Positions 41,866 through 44,459 of a stretch of DNA of 44,459 nt are shown here, piece after piece (the stretch's first letter is position 1; every line of letters begins with the position of its first letter). This DNA is from Candidatus Zixiibacteriota bacterium (lineage in GTDB: Bacteria; Zixibacteria; MSB-5A5; UBA10806; 4484-95). A program made the translations under genes and the position numbers. A model generated the notes under the pieces. It was not told the DNA's origin. It worked only from the letters and a program-made list of their open reading frames with translations, and did not search any database. The stretch spans positions 1-44,459 of the forward strand of contig JAAEQD010000198.1 of assembly GCA_024231855.1 (NCBI GenBank). The letters are read 5' to 3'.

Positions 41866-43287
41866 TTAGAACCTGTAAGTTATGGATATGTGATTGGCGA
41901 TTAAATAAGCTTTGAATGAACCGGGATAGTTATCGACTTCCCGTCCCACGTCAATATCCTCGGCTATATCTCTTGAATCGAAATAAATGTACTCGAAATT
42001 ATAACCAAGCTCCCACGTACTTACCTTCAAGGCGGCTCCCAGGTTCGCGCTATACTTGGTCCCAATATCCATGAACAGGGGACTGAAAGTCTCATCGGGA
42101 ATCGGTGATGGGTCATAATAGAAACCAAACCTGAGCGCTAACGGATCGGATACCTGATACTGGCTACCCAAGCTAAACCTTAATGTATTTTCCCATTCGG
42201 TTCTGATAACCATAGCTGAGTCCGTACCTCCAAGAGGAGCCCCGGCGGAAGTGGATTGTTCTAACGAGACAGTAATTGTATCGAGCGCGGACCACATGGT
42301 ATATGAAAAATCCATTGTCATCAGAAGTTTTTCCGAAGCTTTATAAACTATACCAAATCCCGCATCAGCCGGTAATTTAAGTTCAGCGGAGGCATCGTTG
42401 GTCCAATTCCTCGGGTCCGGTGAAAATATGTAACGGACTAACGCGCTATCTGCGGCGTTGGCTGCCGATCCATATGAGATATCCCTGAGATCTTCATTAT
42501 CGATAGTATAAAGCGTATTCCTGACATCACCCTCTAAATCAAGCGTAGTCGGAGTCTTGCCCGAAATACCGATTTGCAATTTGTCATTTAATTTATAAAG
42601 CATGCCGAAATTGGCACCATAACCCCAGCCTTCGCCCTCGAGATAAGCATCCACGGCAAGATTATCATGAGGCCGCGGCAGAGTGGTCGGGTTAAGTATG
42701 GTTTTACGGTACTCGATATGGCCGCGCATAATCGACATACCCGCGCCGAGCATCAATTTGCCATCCATAAGCGATTTGGCAATAGATGGATGAATATCGA
42801 TGACCTGCAGATCGGCTTCATGATTCCATTGAGGAAACTCGCCGGCCATGTCACTATAATTCGGTCTGAACAAATCCCAGCTGCTGCCCAAAGCATAAGG
42901 TACAAACATTGCCACGCCGAAGGTAATATCCTCCCTGGACGATATTTTATAGAAACCCGAAAGATTAGGCGCCATATGAGTTTGTTCTTTGGGATATCGA
43001 GGCGATCCGTTTATATAACCAACTTCGTAGCCGCTATAACGAAACTCGGGCGTATATTGGGGTACGGGATTGATAGCAATACCCATGAAATTGAATTCCG
43101 ATTGGGATAATTGGGCCAAGCCGGCAGGATTCCAATAAGCGGCGCTCCAATTATCGGCCAAGCCTCTGAAAGCTCCACCCATTCCGATTGCTTTTGAACC
43201 GACACCCGATAACGCCAATCCCCCACCATAAGCACCGGTAGCCAGCACCGTGATCACTAGAAACATCAGTAAAGATTTTTTGACCAT
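41866..43287 (-). CDS. FadL/OmpP1/TodX-family outer-membrane transport protein
   Basis: About 473 residues from the ATG at 43287, chosen for AGGAG at 6-nt spacing and the signal peptide MVKKSLLMFLVITVLATGAYG; an upstream ATG at 43311 lacks this. The mature N-terminus, GLALSGVGSKAIGMGGAFRG and then ADNWSAAYWNPAGLA, is the family's hatch motif. The rest is a 14-strand-type beta barrel ending in ITYRF, with the usual terminal Phe. The family moves hydrophobic molecules across the outer membrane. The esterase gene 15 bp downstream suggests uptake and cleavage of an ester or lipid, which is inference. Confidence 0.9.
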   Translation of the reverse strand: MVKKSLLMFLVITVLATGAYGGGLALSGVGSKAIGMGGAFRGLADNWSAAYWNPAGLAQLSQSEFNFMGIAINPVPQYTPEFRYSGYEVGYINGSPRYPKEQTHMAPNLSGFYKISSREDITFGVAMFVPYALGSSWDLFRPNYSDMAGEFPQWNHEADLQVIDIHPSIAKSLMDGKLMLGAGMSIMRGHIEYRKTILNPTTLPRPHDNLAVDAYLEGEGWGYGANFGMLYKLNDKLQIGISGKTPTTLDLEGDVRNTLYTIDNEDLRDISYGSAANAADSALVRYIFSPDPRNWTNDASAELKLPADAGFGIVYKASEKLLMTMDFSYTMWSALDTITVSLEQSTSAGAPLGGTDSAMVIRTEWENTLRFSLGSQYQVSDPLALRFGFYYDPSPIPDETFSPLFMDIGTKYSANLGAALKVSTWELGYNFEYIYFDSRDIAEDIDVGREVDNYPGSFKAYLIANHISITYRF

Positions 43288-43415
43288 TCCATTCTCCTGA
43301 TATTTATTCATTCCATTTTATTTAAATTTAGCGTACCTTTTTTATACAATCCATGCTTGCATTTATTCCGCCGAACTCAAACTTCGATGAGATCGACCGG
43401 CAACATCGGATAAAG

Positions 43416-44162
43416 TTAATTATTTTCATCCAGCTTGGCAAGATAATCTTTGGCTTCATCTTGATATTTTATATCCAATGGCCCATCAGCAGGCAAGCTC
43501 AGACAGATTTCAAATTGCTCTTTCGCCTCTTTTTCATGATCTCGATCCAGCAGAGAAATACCGTATTCCAGTCGATGATGGATAAACGCGGGTCTGAGCT
43601 CAACTGATTTTTCAAGTAAAGGAAGGCCCTTTTTTTTATCGGCTGCCCCAAGCCCCAGCGGAACTCTTATAAATTTCGGCTTTTTAGCTACTTCGCGATG
43701 CCATCTGCCGAGAATATGATAAGCGCCATCGTGGTTAGGATCGAGTTCAAGCACGATTTCGACCTCTTTTTTCACTCGTTTGGCCAGGCCAACGCTTTTA
43801 AATATCCCCTTAAATAGAGCGATTTTACCAAGCGCCCTGGCCAGTTGAAAATGTCCTTCCGGTTGAAGGGAATCCAGGGTAATTGTCCTTCCAGCGGCTT
43901 TGGAGGCTCTCTCGTAAAGATCTAATTGTAAATCTTTAGCTTGAAGCTCGGCAAAGAGATTAATACTGGCGGCCAGCTTCCAGTTTGCCTCGGTATTCAT
44001 GGAATCCAGAGTGACCGCTTGATCGAATTTTTCGATAGCTAAATTATATTCATGGATCGCTTTTAAGGAATCACCGGCGGCGATCAAATCGGCCTGCTCA
44101 TCGGCAAATGATGTCATTGACAGCAGAGAACAAATCAAGATAGTAATAATGTTTATTTTCAT
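43416..44162 (-). CDS. Secreted or periplasmic TPR protein
   Basis: 248 residues from the ATG at 44162, which follows GAGG at suitable spacing; a signal peptide, MKINIITILICSLLSMTSFA, is then intact. The mature protein is helical with TPR-like repeats (EYNLAIEKFDQAVTLDSMNT, GHFQLARALGKIAL, VEIVLELDPNHDGAYHILGRW, LEKSVELRPAFIHHRLEYG). The pattern resembles proteins related to 'regulator of microtubule dynamics' TPRs seen in FCB bacteria; the function is unknown. It is on the same strand as, and just upstream of, the FadL–esterase pair, separated by ~130 bp. Confidence 0.8.
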   Translation of the reverse strand: MKINIITILICSLLSMTSFADEQADLIAAGDSLKAIHEYNLAIEKFDQAVTLDSMNTEANWKLAASINLFAELQAKDLQLDLYERASKAAGRTITLDSLQPEGHFQLARALGKIALFKGIFKSVGLAKRVKKEVEIVLELDPNHDGAYHILGRWHREVAKKPKFIRVPLGLGAADKKKGLPLLEKSVELRPAFIHHRLEYGISLLDRDHEKEAKEQFEICLSLPADGPLDIKYQDEAKDYLAKLDENN

Positions 44163-44272
44163 TTTGCACACCTCTCCCATAAGCAAACATAATAAATAAA
44201 AGCATATCGCCTGTCAACTATAGAATGAAAATGTAGATTTTATGCGTCGGAACGTACTTAGCTGAAAATCGA

Positions 44273-44304
44273 TAAAAAAAAGCCGGAGTAGAGTTCTCCG
44301 GCTT
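44273..44304 (-). terminator. Rho-independent terminator of the upstream nucleotide-sugar dehydrogenase gene
   Basis: A 9-bp stem (AAGCCGGAG at 44280–44288, CTCCGGCTT at 44296–44304) is followed on the minus strand by a run of T residues. It lies ~60 bp past the stop codon of the gene at the window edge. A second hairpin (GTTGCCG/CGGCAAC, 44321–44347) sits between them. Confidence 0.8.
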
Positions 44305-44362
44305 GGATGAGTTTTTATAAGTTGCCGTCCTGAGGTTTTTCGGCAACCTCTTTTTAATGTCC

Positions 44363-44459
44363 TTATATCTTAAATATCTTGGCCTTGCCATTGCTGATAT
44401 TCTTGGTGGCATTTCGGGTATCGACGACCACTTTGGATTTATCGACAATCCACTGATAA
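44363..44459 (-). CDS. Nucleotide-sugar (UDP-sugar) dehydrogenase, C-terminal end only
   Basis: Only the last 31 codons and a TAA stop are in the window. The peptide reads YQWIVDKSKVVVDTRNATKN and then ISNGKAKIFKI. The 'VDTRNAT' motif is the C-terminal signature of the UDP-glucose/UDP-N-acetylmannosamine dehydrogenase family, which makes uronic-acid sugars for polysaccharides. The gene runs in from the right on the minus strand. Which sugar it uses cannot be told from this fragment. Confidence 0.75.
   Translation of the reverse strand, partial: YQWIVDKSKVVVDTRNATKNISNGKAKIFKI

Noticed and set aside
1..44459. Reassigned stop codon
   Set aside because: TGA ends intact prs and pyrD, TAG ends gyrA, the Na/Pi transporter and a beta-helix gene, and TAA ends others, so all three act as stops.

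Overview
The window looks like chromosomal DNA from a Gram-negative, uncultured-type bacterium of the FCB (Fibrobacteres–Chlorobi–Bacteroidetes) neighbourhood, most likely Zixibacteria-like; that placement is inference from gene content, not from a marker search. The pointers are many secreted proteins ending in a type IX secretion (T9SS) sorting domain with the YPNPFN motif, parallel beta-helix and cohesin/dockerin proteins, outer-membrane lipoproteins, a FadL-type porin and a TPR–TonB lipoprotein. TAA, TAG and TGA all serve as ordinary stops, so the genetic code appears standard.

Layout. 1–7.5 kb: a cluster of T9SS-exported surface proteins (three beta-helix proteins, the tail of a fourth protein with the same C-terminal domain, and a cohesin/dockerin-like protein split by an in-frame TGA), closed by a bidirectional terminator at 5.7 kb. 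7.9–8.6 kb: pyrE with its own promoter and an attenuator-like hairpin at the very start of the transcript. 8.7–11.7 kb: a T9SS-exported subtilase. 12–13.4 kb: an HD-GYP protein and RidA. 13.8–15.8 kb: tRNA-Gln, prs and rplY. 15.8–16.8 kb: a prenyltransferase-repeat protein split by an in-frame TAG. 16.9–18.4 kb: a seven-repeat propeller protein. 18.5–20.3 kb: motA and motB. 20.5–25.4 kb: a small-multidrug-export family protein and two divergent phosphate transporters (PiT and Na/Pi types), both with PhoU-like tails. 25.6–28.1 kb: gyrA.

28.1–33.5 kb is the accessory island. It is AT-rich and full of short palindromic repeats. It carries a two-domain protein joining a nucleoside-deoxyribosyltransferase/TIR-like N-terminus to a uridine-kinase/PRK-like P-loop kinase, an orphan secreted beta-rich protein, a small lipoprotein, and one intact plus two decayed copies of a SAM methyltransferase. 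The two-domain protein is the best candidate here for an undescribed system.

33.5–40 kb: a minus-strand operon in the order TPR–TonB lipoprotein, pyrK, pyrD, pyrF, nupC and a small secreted protein, so pyrimidine synthesis and nucleoside uptake are coupled. With pyrE and prs, much of the route from dihydroorotate and PRPP to UMP is in this window. 40–44.5 kb: a LiaI-like small membrane protein, a FadL–esterase pair, a TPR protein and the C-terminus of a nucleotide-sugar dehydrogenase.
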